Positions 17,933 through 27,058 of a stretch of DNA of 64,000 nt are shown one piece after another (the stretch's first letter is position 1; every line of letters starts with the position of its first letter). The DNA is from Deferribacteraceae bacterium UBA6799 (GTDB lineage Bacteria; Chrysiogenota; Deferribacteres; Deferribacterales; Geovibrionaceae). The stretch spans positions 202,553 to 266,552 of the forward strand of contig DKFJ01000012.1 of NCBI GenBank assembly GCA_002452335.1, in the 5' to 3' direction. Under the pieces are notes generated by a model. It saw only the letters and a list, made by a program, of their open reading frames with translations, was not told where the DNA came from and made no database searches. The translations under genes were made by a program, and so were the position numbers.

Positions 17933-18073
17933 TTAGTCATCATGATCGTCTAAATATGAATCATTATTAGGATTATGCGCATCTGCCCAATCGTCCATAT
18001 CCGCATCATTATTCGGGTTATTGATATCTGACCACAGGTCAAGCTCATCCTGCGACATATTTGATGTATCCAT
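17933..18073 (-). CDS. Small acidic protein with NPNND repeats
   Basis: The protein is 46 residues long when started at the ATG at 18073, which has GGAGG 5 nt upstream; longer starts are less likely. The C-terminal two-thirds are two copies of a 15-residue unit (W-x-D-x-x-NPNND-x-x-x-DD), very rich in Asp and Asn, with one Trp per unit. It lacks Cys and any signal. It leads the operon with the 513-residue protein. The function is unknown; an acidic antitoxin, inhibitor or metal-binding peptide are possibilities with no direct support. Confidence 0.6.
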   Translation of the reverse strand: MDTSNMSQDELDLWSDINNPNNDADMDDWADAHNPNNDSYLDDHDD

Positions 18074-18229
18074 TGTATCCTCCATGCATTTTCTATTAAA
18101 TATACATGATTTTTTCTGATGAACATGTGACAAAACAACGACAATTTCAAAACCTTTATTAATGCTCATGTTTTTATGTTAGCATTCAAACCGACTCATC
18201 TGCTATACTGACATAAGAAGAGGTTTATT

Positions 18230-19525
18230 ATGGCACATCACACAGCAAAGCACGGATACAGCGACCTCATCAGCAGGATCAACAGATTCCCGCAGGGCGC
18301 TCCTGCATCCGAATCACTTTACAAGATACTCTCCATCCTGATGACGGAAAAAGAGGCGGCTCTCATTGCCCAGATCCCCATAAAACCTTTTAAAGCGAAA
18401 ACAGCCGCCGAAATATGGAAGGTCAGCGAACCGGAAGCAAAAAAACAGCTCGATCTGCTCTGCGACAGAGCGCTTCTGCTGGATATTATAGAAAACGGCG
18501 AGATGACATACGTTCTGCCTCCCCCAATGGCAGGTTTTTTCGAGTTTTCCATGATGCGCACCAGAGGCGATGTGGACCAGGCTCTTCTGGCTCAGCTCTA
18601 TTATCAATATCTTAATGTCGAGGAAGACTTTATCAAAAATCTCTTCGTGAACGGCGAGACCCAGCTCGGACGTGTTTTTGTTAACGAGCCTGTCCTGTCC
18701 GAAGACAACAATCTCTATGTGCTCGACTACGAAAGAGCCACGGAAGTGATAAAAACAGCCAGCCACATAGGCGTCAGCATGTGCTACTGCCGCCATAAAA
18801 TGCAGCACATGGGAATGGCATGCGACGCGCCCATGGACATCTGCATGACGTTCAACAGCGTGGGCAGTTCCCTGATACGCCACGGATACGCCAGACAGAT
18901 AGACGTTTCCGAATGTATGGACCTGCTGGCGCAGGCATATGATCACAATCTGGTGCAGTTCGGAGAGAACAGCAAGACAGAGGTCAGCTTTATCTGCAAC
19001 TGCTGCGGATGCTGCTGCGAGGCGATGATAGCCGCCCGCAAATTCGGCATTATGAACCCTATACACACATCATATTTTCTTCCGGAGATAGAGGCGGATA
19101 AATGCACCGGATGCGGAAAATGCGCGGAGCTATGCCCTGTGGAGGCGATGACCATGGTCTCCGCAAACGACCCGAAAAAGCCTAAAATGAAGCTCGCCAA
19201 ACTGGACGAAAAAATATGTCTGGGATGCGGCGTTTGCCTGAAAGGATGCAGAACTGACGCTCTGACACTGAAAACAAGAGAAAAACGCGTTATAACACCT
19301 GAAACAGGGGTGCATAAAGCGGTGATGATGGCGGTGGAGCGGGGCGGTCTGGAACATCTGATCTTCGACAACAGAGCCCTGTTCTCCCACAGAGCCATGG
19401 CGGCTGTGCTGGGCGCAGTGCTGAAATTGCCTCCGGTCAAGCGTCTGATGGCGACAGAACAGGTAAAATCAAGATATCTGCTGAAACTGATCGAAATGTC
19501 GGATAAAAAAACTATCGAAGGCTAA
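18230..19525 (+). CDS. 4Fe-4S dicluster protein with N-terminal winged-helix-like region
   Basis: The protein has 431 residues. The first ~100 residues look like a helical, winged-helix type region (AAEIWKVSEPEAKKQLDLLCDRALL). A cysteine-rich middle contains MCYCRHKMQHMG and CNCCGCCCEAM, and a bacterial ferredoxin domain (about 285-345) has CTGCGKCAELCP and CLGCGVCLKGCR for two [4Fe-4S] clusters. It is presumably a cytoplasmic electron carrier or redox-responsive protein. RBS AAGAGG precedes the ATG. The stop overlaps the convergent GGDEF-EAL gene by 4 bp. The substrate or partner is unknown. Confidence 0.82.
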   Translation: MAHHTAKHGYSDLISRINRFPQGAPASESLYKILSILMTEKEAALIAQIPIKPFKAKTAAEIWKVSEPEAKKQLDLLCDRALLLDIIENGEMTYVLPPPMAGFFEFSMMRTRGDVDQALLAQLYYQYLNVEEDFIKNLFVNGETQLGRVFVNEPVLSEDNNLYVLDYERATEVIKTASHIGVSMCYCRHKMQHMGMACDAPMDICMTFNSVGSSLIRHGYARQIDVSECMDLLAQAYDHNLVQFGENSKTEVSFICNCCGCCCEAMIAARKFGIMNPIHTSYFLPEIEADKCTGCGKCAELCPVEAMTMVSANDPKKPKMKLAKLDEKICLGCGVCLKGCRTDALTLKTREKRVITPETGVHKAVMMAVERGGLEHLIFDNRALFSHRAMAAVLGAVLKLPPVKRLMATEQVKSRYLLKLIEMSDKKTIEG

Positions 19526-21558
19526 AGCATGTTTTTCGGCGACGGTCTGGAAAAAAGGAAGCCCTGATAATAGTCGCAGCCCATGCTTTTCAGTTTTTCA
19601 TACAGCTCTGTGGTTTCCACGCCCTCGGCTATCACCTCGAATCCGAATTTTTTTCCTATAGCGATAATAGCCATGACTATCGTCACGTCGTTTTCATCTG
19701 TCAGAATATCTTTTATAAAAGACCTGTCTATCTTCAGCTCGTCTATGGGCAGTTTTTTCAGATATGACAGAGACGAATACCCGGTGCCGAAATCGTCTAT
19801 GGAGATAGTCACACCAAAATTTTTCAGATATTCTATTTTTCTGAGAGCGTTCTCGGCGTTTTTCAGCAGCAGGCTTTCGGTAATCTCCAGCCTCAGAACA
19901 TTCGCCTGAATCCTGTACCGATCCACCACTCCTTTGACGATATTAACAAAATCTTCCTTGTCGAACTGATTCATGCTTATGTTCACAGACACCCGCCATT
20001 TTCTCTTCTCTTCGTCTGCGCTCCATTCGGCGAGCAGTTTCCCCGCTTCATCCAGAAGATATTCGCCGAACCGCACTATCAGACCGCTCTCCTCTGCCAG
20101 CGGGATGAACTCCCCGGGGTTCACAGTTCCCAGAACATCGTCATTCCATCTGGCGAGAGCCTCCACGCCGATGACATGCTGACAGCAGTCCACCTGTTTC
20201 TGATAATGTATCTGAAGTTTATTGTTATTAACCGCGTCTCTGAGCCTTTCCAGAACCAGCGCTTTTCTCTGTATCTGATTCTGCAGATCCGGATTGAAAA
20301 AGTTAAAATTGTCCCTGCCGTTGTCTTTTGCGTGGTACATGGCGCTGTCCGCCAGTTTCAGCAGTTCAACAAAATCCTGCTGATCGTTGAAATCCACAAT
20401 CCCGACGCTGGCGCTGAGCTGAAAGATATCTTTATTTATCTCAAAAGGTTTCTTTATGATCTTAATTATCTTTTCCGCCACGGCAGTTATCATGTCTATG
20501 GCTTTGGATTTATCCGTTGTCTGGGTGTCTATCACAATGATAAACTCGTCACCGCCGAATCTGGCGACTATGTCGTATCCTCTCGTGATCTTTTTCAGCC
20601 TGGAGGCGCACTCAACCAGAATCTGGTCGCCCACCATGTGTCCTTTAGTGTCATTCACCGTTTTGAAATGATCCAGATCTATGAACATCATAGCGCAGTA
20701 CATCTTTGTCCGCTGAGTCTTGGATATCAGCTGTGTCACCTGTTTTTCCAGAAGCACCCTATTGGGCAGAGATGTCAGCGAATCGTAATAGGCCAGATTG
20801 GATATCAGCTCCTCTTTCTCTTTTATCTCGGTTATATCCATCACCGCCGAAACCCTAATGGTCTCATTATTCAGCATAATGTCCTTGCCACGGAGAATAG
20901 CGGGAAATTTCGACCCGTCCTTTCTCACCATCAGCGCCTCATAAGGCTCCTGATTGCGGTTTTGTATCACAGTCCGCACATGCTCCATAGACTCATCCGC
21001 TATAAAATCCATAGCGTCCATGCCTATCATCTCCTGAGCCGTATAGCCCAGTATTTCGGGAGCTACCTTATTTACCTTATAGCACTTCTTGTTTTTGTCA
21101 TAAATAATTAGCCCCTCGATGGTGGCATTGGTGAATGTTTCGAATGTCTCTATATTCTTTTTCTGCTGTCCGTATATCTCGGCTTCCAGTTTTTTCTGTT
21201 CGGATATGTCTATACCGACCTGAATTTTGATCCTTCTGCCGTTAAGACTCAGCAGTTTGCTGCTGAAAAGATATGTTTTGTTGTTTTTGGAGTTGGTATG
21301 TTCCCATTTATAATTAGATGTGTTTTCTTTAAAATCATTATCGGCAAAAGCGCATCCGCCGCACGGACCTGTCATGCCTGTCTGGAGAGCTTCAAAACAC
21401 TTCCTGCCGGCGATATCTCCGAACTCCTCATAACATTTTCTGTTAGCGAAGAGTATCTCATATGTGTCAAGCTCCACCACATAGACAAGGGCATCCAGAG
21501 CGTCTATGATAAGCTTGAGCGTATCAATCTCATTTAAATTCACTATCTTCGTCAGCAA
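19522..21558 (-). CDS. PAS-PAS-GGDEF-EAL protein
   Basis: The protein has about 678 residues and no membrane helix. Two PAS-like sensor domains (about 15-110 and 130-245) precede a GGDEF domain (ARFGGDEF, with an RGYD I-site five residues before) and an EAL domain. The EAL domain keeps EALARW and DDFGTGYSSL, so both synthesis and hydrolysis of cyclic di-GMP are possible. The first PAS contains several Cys residues (GPCGGCAF) that might bind metal or sense redox. The start is uncertain: TTG at 21558 follows GGGG; an upstream TTG at 21573 and a downstream GTG are alternatives. Confidence 0.9.
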   Translation of the reverse strand: MLTKIVNLNEIDTLKLIIDALDALVYVVELDTYEILFANRKCYEEFGDIAGRKCFEALQTGMTGPCGGCAFADNDFKENTSNYKWEHTNSKNNKTYLFSSKLLSLNGRRIKIQVGIDISEQKKLEAEIYGQQKKNIETFETFTNATIEGLIIYDKNKKCYKVNKVAPEILGYTAQEMIGMDAMDFIADESMEHVRTVIQNRNQEPYEALMVRKDGSKFPAILRGKDIMLNNETIRVSAVMDITEIKEKEELISNLAYYDSLTSLPNRVLLEKQVTQLISKTQRTKMYCAMMFIDLDHFKTVNDTKGHMVGDQILVECASRLKKITRGYDIVARFGGDEFIIVIDTQTTDKSKAIDMITAVAEKIIKIIKKPFEINKDIFQLSASVGIVDFNDQQDFVELLKLADSAMYHAKDNGRDNFNFFNPDLQNQIQRKALVLERLRDAVNNNKLQIHYQKQVDCCQHVIGVEALARWNDDVLGTVNPGEFIPLAEESGLIVRFGEYLLDEAGKLLAEWSADEEKRKWRVSVNISMNQFDKEDFVNIVKGVVDRYRIQANVLRLEITESLLLKNAENALRKIEYLKNFGVTISIDDFGTGYSSLSYLKKLPIDELKIDRSFIKDILTDENDVTIVMAIIAIGKKFGFEVIAEGVETTELYEKLKSMGCDYYQGFLFSRPSPKNML

Positions 21559-21774
21559 AACACTACCCCGCAAAATGGTTAAATATTACTCAATTATATT
21601 TCATAATTTTTTGCAGAACAAATAAAATGTTCTAAATAATAAATTTCATCATTTTACACTATCATCACAACTTATTCAAACATGTATCACACCAAAACAG
21701 TCTTTTTTCTATTGCTTATTCCGCCCGGCAGATTAATTTAACATTAAGAGACCAATCATTAAAAGGAGACTGGC

Positions 21775-22362
21775 ATGAAACGGCTCATATTAAGCATTAT
21801 AGCGGTTTTCACTATCGGCTCAGCCGCTCAGGCGGCAGAATGGAACATAGACACTTACCATACAAACGCACTCTTCAGCATCAGACATCTTATGGTGTCC
21901 GACGTGCAGGGAATGTTTCCGGAGGTCAGAGGCGTTGTTAATTTTGACGAAAAAGACATCACAAAATCATCCGTAAAGGTTGAGATCGACGTAGCTTCTG
22001 TGAACACAGGTGTAGCCCAGAGGGACAGCCACCTGAAAACAGCGGACTTCTTCGATCTGGCGAAATACAGCAAAATGACATTTGTTTCGAAAAAGGTAAG
22101 CAAAAACTCAGACGGAACGCTGGCTGTCACAGGCGACCTGACTATCAGAGGCGTCACAAAAGAGGCGGTGCTGAAGGTGGAGGGTCCCACAGAGGCTGTC
22201 ACAGACCCCTGGGGCAATAAACGCAGAGGCGCAAAAGCCTACACAGTGATCAACAGAAACGATTTCGGCGTTAGCTGGAACGGACTGATGGACAACGGCG
22301 GACTTCAGGTCGGCAACGAAGTGAAGATAACCATCGACATGGAAATGACCGAAAAGAAATAA
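21775..22362 (+). CDS. YceI-family periplasmic protein
   Basis: The protein has 195 residues with a signal peptide (1-20). The mature part reads like YceI: WNIDTYHTNALFSIRHLMVSDVQGMF, then the 'LKTADFFDLAKYSKMTFVSKKV' segment and DFGVSWN near the end. Family members form lipocalin-like barrels that bind isoprenoid lipids. AAAAGGAG precedes the ATG and a strong terminator follows, so it is a single gene. Confidence 0.93.
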   Translation: MKRLILSIIAVFTIGSAAQAAEWNIDTYHTNALFSIRHLMVSDVQGMFPEVRGVVNFDEKDITKSSVKVEIDVASVNTGVAQRDSHLKTADFFDLAKYSKMTFVSKKVSKNSDGTLAVTGDLTIRGVTKEAVLKVEGPTEAVTDPWGNKRRGAKAYTVINRNDFGVSWNGLMDNGGLQVGNEVKITIDMEMTEKK

Positions 22363-22371
22363 CATCTAAAG

Positions 22372-22401
22372 GACCCGTGTTTTCGCACGGGTCTTTTTTT
22401 T
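22372..22401 (+). terminator. Intrinsic terminator of the yceI-like gene
   Basis: GACCCGTG-TTTTCG-CACGGGTC followed by eight T residues starts 10 nt after the yceI stop codon. Confidence 0.9.
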
Positions 22402-22466
22402 CATGGATTTTAAACTTTATCCGCCTATACTTGTCTCTAATGAAACAAATATAGAGGAATAGTTTT

Positions 22467-23036
22467 TTGCGTATAAAATTCAGGTTAAAACACGCCCTTC
22501 TTTCAGCCGTATCTGTCTTTCTCATACTCTTCTGCGTATGGTTCTGGTATGTCTTTGTGGGCGGCAACTTCTTCACCGTGTTGGACGGCGAGCTATACCG
22601 CAGCGCTCAGCCGGCGCCGGAGGTGATAGAGCAGAAGCACGAAAAATACGGTATTAAAACCATAATCAACCTGAGAGGCGCAAGACCGAATAAACAGTGG
22701 TATAAAGAAGAGCTGGCTGTATCTGAGAGACTGGGTATCGCCCACTATGATTTTCAGTGGTCGTCCAGAAACCAGCCGCCAGTTGATGATATGAAGCGAT
22801 TTGTGGAAACTGTCAGAAACGCTCCGAAACCCATACTGATACACTGCATGGGCGGCTCAGACAGAACAGGTCTGGCCACTGCGCTGTATATGTACGCTGT
22901 GAAAAATGAAAATCCCGACAAATCCAGAGAAGAGAACCTGAGCCTGTGGTACGGTCATTTTCCGTATCTGGGAATCAAGTCCGGCGCTATGGAAGACGCT
23001 TTCAACGTATATTCCGGTATCACTCCGCAAAACTGA
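22467..23036 (+). CDS. Membrane-anchored tyrosine/dual-specificity phosphatase-like protein
   Basis: The protein has 189 residues. One N-terminal transmembrane helix (about 9-32) precedes a phosphatase domain with the family opening 'GELYRSAQP' and the P-loop HCMGGSDRTG, a CX5R active site. Topology suggests a periplasmic catalytic domain. A TTG start is used, with AGAGG 9 nt upstream. Its last 17 bp overlap the 3' end of the convergent adenine deaminase gene. The substrate is unknown; such proteins may act on phosphotyrosine or inositol phosphates. Confidence 0.82.
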   Translation: MRIKFRLKHALLSAVSVFLILFCVWFWYVFVGGNFFTVLDGELYRSAQPAPEVIEQKHEKYGIKTIINLRGARPNKQWYKEELAVSERLGIAHYDFQWSSRNQPPVDDMKRFVETVRNAPKPILIHCMGGSDRTGLATALYMYAVKNENPDKSREENLSLWYGHFPYLGIKSGAMEDAFNVYSGITPQN

Positions 23037-24627
23037 AAGAATCACCGTCAAACAGTCCCCTGTCGCTCAGCTTCAGCGAGGGAATAACCAAAAGAGCCAT
23101 GAATGACAGCGTCATGAAAGGAGCGCTCAGAACACATCCGGCATCTTTCACCGCCCTGTCTATCTTCCTGTAGAGTTCCGCTGTCTCGTATCCGTCAGCG
23201 TCCGTCATCAGCCCCGCCACGGGGAGCGCCAGCTCCATCTCTGTACCGCCGGAAACAAACGACAGCCCGCCGCTGTTCTTTATCACCAGATTCACTGCCC
23301 TCGCTATGCTCCTGTCATCCGTCCCCACACATATGATATTATGCGAGTCATGGGCAACGCTGGACGCGAAAGCTCCGTTTTTCAGTCCGAAATTCTTTAC
23401 AAACGCTTTGGCTGGCGGCGCATCGGCATATCTGTTTATCACTGTGATCTTCAGAATATCCCGTTCTGTGTCGCTTAGGGCATATCCGTCTTTCTGTCTG
23501 GGTTCAGCCTTCTGTCTGCCGGTAACCAGCTGTCCGTCAGTGACAGTTATCACGTCCAGCAAACCGTCAGCCCTGACCAGAAAATCCTCCGGCTGTTTAT
23601 CCAGAGCCTCGAAACGGTTCATATGCGCCTCGCGGATATTTTCCAGATAGGGTTCACCGTCTCCGGCGCAGATTATTCCTTTTATATATGTTTCAATAAC
23701 GTTGAACTCTTTCAGATTGTCCACCACAATCATGTCGGCGCTGTCGCCCGCTCTCAGCAGCCCGCATTCCAGTCCGTAATGTCTGACCGGCGTCAGACAT
23801 GCGGCTGTCAGAACATTGAAAACGTCCACGCCCTCTTTCACCGCTCTCTTCACCAGCAGATTTATGTGACCGTCCGCCAGATTATCCGGATGCAGATCGT
23901 CACTGCACAGCATGCACATATCCGGGTTCTCGTTCAGCAGAGGATATAAAGCCTCGAAGTTTTTCGCAGCTGATCCCTCTCTGATCTGTATTTTCATACC
24001 CAGCGCTATCTTTTCCCTGCCCTCGTCCAGCGTTATCGCCTCGTGGTCAGATGTGATTCCGGCTCCAACGTATCTCCGGAGATCTTCTCCGGTCAGCGTG
24101 GGTGCGTGACCATCCACAGGTCTACCTGATTTTTCCGCCAGACCGATCTTTGTCATAACGGTTTCATCTCCGAAGAGAACACCGGGGACATTCATCATTT
24201 CGCTGAGATATTTTATCCGGCTGTCCTGAAAGAGCGTCTCTATATCATCCGCTGTGATCCTGCCTCCGGCTGTTTCGAAGGGCGTCGCCGGAACACATGA
24301 CGGAGCGCCGAAAAAGAATCTGAAAGGCGTTTTGCAGGCATTATCCAGCATAAAGCGGACACCCTCCGCCCCCAGCACGTTCGCTATCTCGTGCGGGTCG
24401 CTCACACAGGCTCCAGTGCCGTGGACACTGGCCAGTCTGGCAAACTCGGTGGGTATCAGCATAGAGCTCTCCACATGCACATGGGCGTCTATGAATGGCG
24501 GCAGTATATATCTGTCGTACACGGCGTCATCTTTGGTTATATCAATGATTTTTCCGTTTTCCACTGTCACTGTGCCGGGAAAGATTTCCCTAAGCTCAAT
24601 GTTGACTATATTTCCTGATATTTTCAT
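23020..24627 (-). CDS. ade: Adenine deaminase
   Basis: The 535-residue enzyme converts adenine to hypoxanthine and ammonia. It has the AdeC-type features: PPFIDAHVHVESS metal site, VSDPHEIANVLG, VDGHAPTLTG, CSDDLHPD and, in the C-terminal domain, HDSHNIICVG. The length is usual for the family (about 540-600). The gene starts 3 nt after the purine permease stop, so uptake and deamination of adenine are coupled in one operon. Confidence 0.94.
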   Translation of the reverse strand: MKISGNIVNIELREIFPGTVTVENGKIIDITKDDAVYDRYILPPFIDAHVHVESSMLIPTEFARLASVHGTGACVSDPHEIANVLGAEGVRFMLDNACKTPFRFFFGAPSCVPATPFETAGGRITADDIETLFQDSRIKYLSEMMNVPGVLFGDETVMTKIGLAEKSGRPVDGHAPTLTGEDLRRYVGAGITSDHEAITLDEGREKIALGMKIQIREGSAAKNFEALYPLLNENPDMCMLCSDDLHPDNLADGHINLLVKRAVKEGVDVFNVLTAACLTPVRHYGLECGLLRAGDSADMIVVDNLKEFNVIETYIKGIICAGDGEPYLENIREAHMNRFEALDKQPEDFLVRADGLLDVITVTDGQLVTGRQKAEPRQKDGYALSDTERDILKITVINRYADAPPAKAFVKNFGLKNGAFASSVAHDSHNIICVGTDDRSIARAVNLVIKNSGGLSFVSGGTEMELALPVAGLMTDADGYETAELYRKIDRAVKDAGCVLSAPFMTLSFMALLVIPSLKLSDRGLFDGDSFSFAE

Positions 24628-24630
24628 ACA

Positions 24631-25959
24631 TCACGCCGCAAACCAGATGTATCTGATAATGAGCAGCACGGCGCATATATGTATAGCCGGACTGACCTTC
24701 ATGAATTTTCCGCTGAATATGGACAGAAAACTGTAAGAAATAAAGCCGAAAGCTATGCCGTCCGTGATGCTGACGCTGAGCTGCATAACCGTGATAGTGA
24801 GAAACGCCGGGACAGCCTCAGCAGGTGATGTCCACTCTATGTCCTTAGCCGATTTCATCATCAGCACGCCGATGATGATCAGAGCCGGAGCCGTGATGGG
24901 GTACAGCACAGTGTTCCCGCCAACCGGAATACCCCCGCCCACCATCTTTACTATGGGGCTGAAAAAAGGAGTTATCAGAAAAAAAACGCCCGTAACCAAG
25001 GCCGCCAGACCTGTTCTGGCACCAGCGCTGATACCGGCGGAGCTCTCAACATAGCTGGTCAGGGTGGATGTGCCGAAAAGCCCGCCCGCCACTGTTGCTC
25101 CGGAATCCGCCAAAAAGGCGTTCCTGTTGATGATGATCCTGCCGTCTTTCACCAGACCCGCCTCAGGGGCGAGCCCGATCAGCGTTCCTATGGTGTCGAA
25201 GATATCGAGAAACAGAAAGACCGCTATGATAACCAGCATATCCACTGTAAACATGCCGGAGAAATCCGCTTTAAGAAATGTGGCAGACATGGACGGAGGA
25301 GCGGAAACCACTCCCTGAAAATGTATAAGCCCGGTCAGCAGTCCGGCGGCGGCTGTTATCAGAATACCTATCAGAATAGCCCCGGTAACTCTGCGAACCA
25401 TGAGGGCGGATATGACAAGAAGCCCGAATACCGCCAGAAGAACAGGCGGTTCGTTCAGACTGCCCAGACCGACGTATGTTCCGGGGGCGGAGACTATGAT
25501 GCCCGACCACTCGAACCCCACCAGAGCTATCAGAAGCCCGATGCCCGCTGATATGCCCGCTCCCAGAGATTTCGGTATAGCGTCTATGATCACCTGACGC
25601 AGAGACGTCAGAGATATGATAAAGAATATCACGCCGGCAACCACCACAGCGCCCAGAGCTCTTTCCCACGGGATCTGCATGCCGAGGATGACAGCGAAAG
25701 CGAAGTAAAAATTATGCCCCATCGCCGGAGCTATCGCTATGGGATAGTTCGCCAGAAGCCCCATCAGAAAACAGGCGATGGCGGAGCTGAAGCACGTCGC
25801 CGAAAAAACAGCCCCGAAATCCATTCCGGCTGCGGACAGAACCACCGGCTGAACAAAAACGATATATGCCAGTGTCATAAAGGTGGTCGCTCCGCCCAGC
25901 GTCTCTCTGGATACAGACGACCCTCTCTCTTTTATTTTAAAAAAACCTATTATATCCAT
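24631..25959 (-). CDS. AzgA-type purine (adenine/guanine/hypoxanthine) permease
   Basis: The protein has 442 residues and about 12 hydrophobic segments. It begins with the family pattern 'ETLGGATTFMTLAYIVFVQP' and contains the APAMGHNFYFAF motif and GTSTLTSYVESSAGISAGARTGL, typical of the AzgA branch of NCS2 permeases. It is 2 nt downstream of an RsbW-like gene and directly upstream of ade, supporting import of adenine. Confidence 0.92.
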   Translation of the reverse strand: MDIIGFFKIKERGSSVSRETLGGATTFMTLAYIVFVQPVVLSAAGMDFGAVFSATCFSSAIACFLMGLLANYPIAIAPAMGHNFYFAFAVILGMQIPWERALGAVVVAGVIFFIISLTSLRQVIIDAIPKSLGAGISAGIGLLIALVGFEWSGIIVSAPGTYVGLGSLNEPPVLLAVFGLLVISALMVRRVTGAILIGILITAAAGLLTGLIHFQGVVSAPPSMSATFLKADFSGMFTVDMLVIIAVFLFLDIFDTIGTLIGLAPEAGLVKDGRIIINRNAFLADSGATVAGGLFGTSTLTSYVESSAGISAGARTGLAALVTGVFFLITPFFSPIVKMVGGGIPVGGNTVLYPITAPALIIIGVLMMKSAKDIEWTSPAEAVPAFLTITVMQLSVSITDGIAFGFISYSFLSIFSGKFMKVSPAIHICAVLLIIRYIWFAA

Positions 25960-25961
25960 AA

Positions 25962-26381
25962 CTACCTCGATATTCCGAAGCCGTCCCTTCTGAAGGTCAG
26001 CGATGTTATATTCTTTCCGTCTTCCCTGCGGTAGGAGATGCTGTCGGCAAACTGCTTCACCAGATAGATGCCGAGCCCGCCCACTTTTTTCTCCCGCAGC
26101 AGAGCCGATGTGTCAGGATCAGGCATCAGCAGCAGGTTAAACTCTTTTCCCGTGTCCGATACGGTCAGACGAACGCTCTCGTCATCCGCCACAGTCTCTA
26201 TCTCCAGCCCGCCGTTCCTGCCGTCATAGGCATAGTTGATCACATTGACCGCCAGCTCTTCAGTCAGCATCAGCAGGTGGAGCGACTGCTCCTGCGACAG
26301 ACCCGCTTTTTCAGCGTAGTTCTCTGTTTTATCCAGTATATCCGCCAGGTTTTCGGTATTAGCAGCGCAGGTTATTCTCAT
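25962..26381 (-). CDS. RsbW/anti-sigma-type HATPase protein
   Basis: The protein has 139 residues and a GHKL ATPase fold: LTEELAVNVINYAYD (N-box), VSDTGKEFN (G1) and GGLGIYLVKQFAD (G2). It matches serine kinase/anti-sigma factors of the RsbW/SpoIIAB group. The ATG at 26381 is preferred because AAAGGG precedes it; upstream codons have no RBS. It leads the permease-ade operon, an unexpected position, and no partner anti-anti-sigma or sigma gene is adjacent. Confidence 0.85.
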   Translation of the reverse strand: MRITCAANTENLADILDKTENYAEKAGLSQEQSLHLLMLTEELAVNVINYAYDGRNGGLEIETVADDESVRLTVSDTGKEFNLLLMPDPDTSALLREKKVGGLGIYLVKQFADSISYRREDGKNITSLTFRRDGFGISR

Positions 26382-26492
26382 TAGACCCTTTCTATGTATG
26401 CAGGATACAAAGATTTTAGCATAAAAGACCGCGGAATCTACAAGCAAATAAGCTGTCAGGCACTTTTAACCGAAACAACCGGAACCTCACAC

Positions 26493-26522
26493 AAAAAAAA
26501 GCAGGGGAGCCCTGCTTTTTTA
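26493..26522 (-). terminator. Intrinsic terminator
   Basis: GCAGGG-GAG-CCCTGC flanked by A8 and T6 runs is symmetrical. It lies directly after the stop of the minus-strand NifX-like gene and separates it from the RsbW-like gene. Confidence 0.85.
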
Positions 26523-26525
26523 TAA

Positions 26526-26918
26526 TCACTTCTTAATCAACTGCTTGACGGCGTCATCAGCCGTTCCCTTGGACTCTTTCAGCGTGACGCCTCTGGATGT
26601 CAGCAGGGCAGGCATTCTGCCGTTTCCGAAAGATTCGGCTATAAAAATTTTAACACCTTTGGAAACAAGAAACTCAGTCAGCCTGGGACCCGCCGCCTGC
26701 TGGGAGCGAAAAGGGTTCTGAATGGACTCGGTCACTCTGCCCGATTTGTCATAGAAGATGTAGTAAGGAGCGCGCGCCGCCACACCGCTGAGAAGAGCCG
26801 ATCCGCTGGGACCTTCCACAGCCGCCGCAATATAGGCGCTCTGTTTTTCCGCAGTATGTCCGGCCAAGGCTGAAAATACAAAAAATACGGATAGAATCAG
26901 AAGTTTTATATGTCTCAT
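26526..26918 (-). CDS. Exported NifX/NifB-domain (dinitrogenase Fe-Mo cofactor family) protein
   Basis: The protein has 130 residues. A signal peptide (about 1-22) precedes a domain of the dinitrogenase iron-molybdenum cofactor family: 'VAARAPYYIFYD', GPRLTEFLVSKGVKIFIAESFG and a C-terminal KGTADDAVKQL. Cytoplasmic relatives bind Fe-S or FeMo clusters; the export signal is unusual, though exported copies are seen near respiratory systems. It is a single gene with its own terminator. Confidence 0.75.
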   Translation of the reverse strand: MRHIKLLILSVFFVFSALAGHTAEKQSAYIAAAVEGPSGSALLSGVAARAPYYIFYDKSGRVTESIQNPFRSQQAAGPRLTEFLVSKGVKIFIAESFGNGRMPALLTSRGVTLKESKGTADDAVKQLIKK

Positions 26919-27058
26919 ATCTCACCTCATAATGAATTATACACCCTGCCGGGTTCATGGCGCGCTTCTTACGTTCAATATTTTTTACTACCTATATTCG
27001 TTGATTTATATAACCCAGTGTGATAAATTTCATCAATACACACCACCTGAGTTTCATT

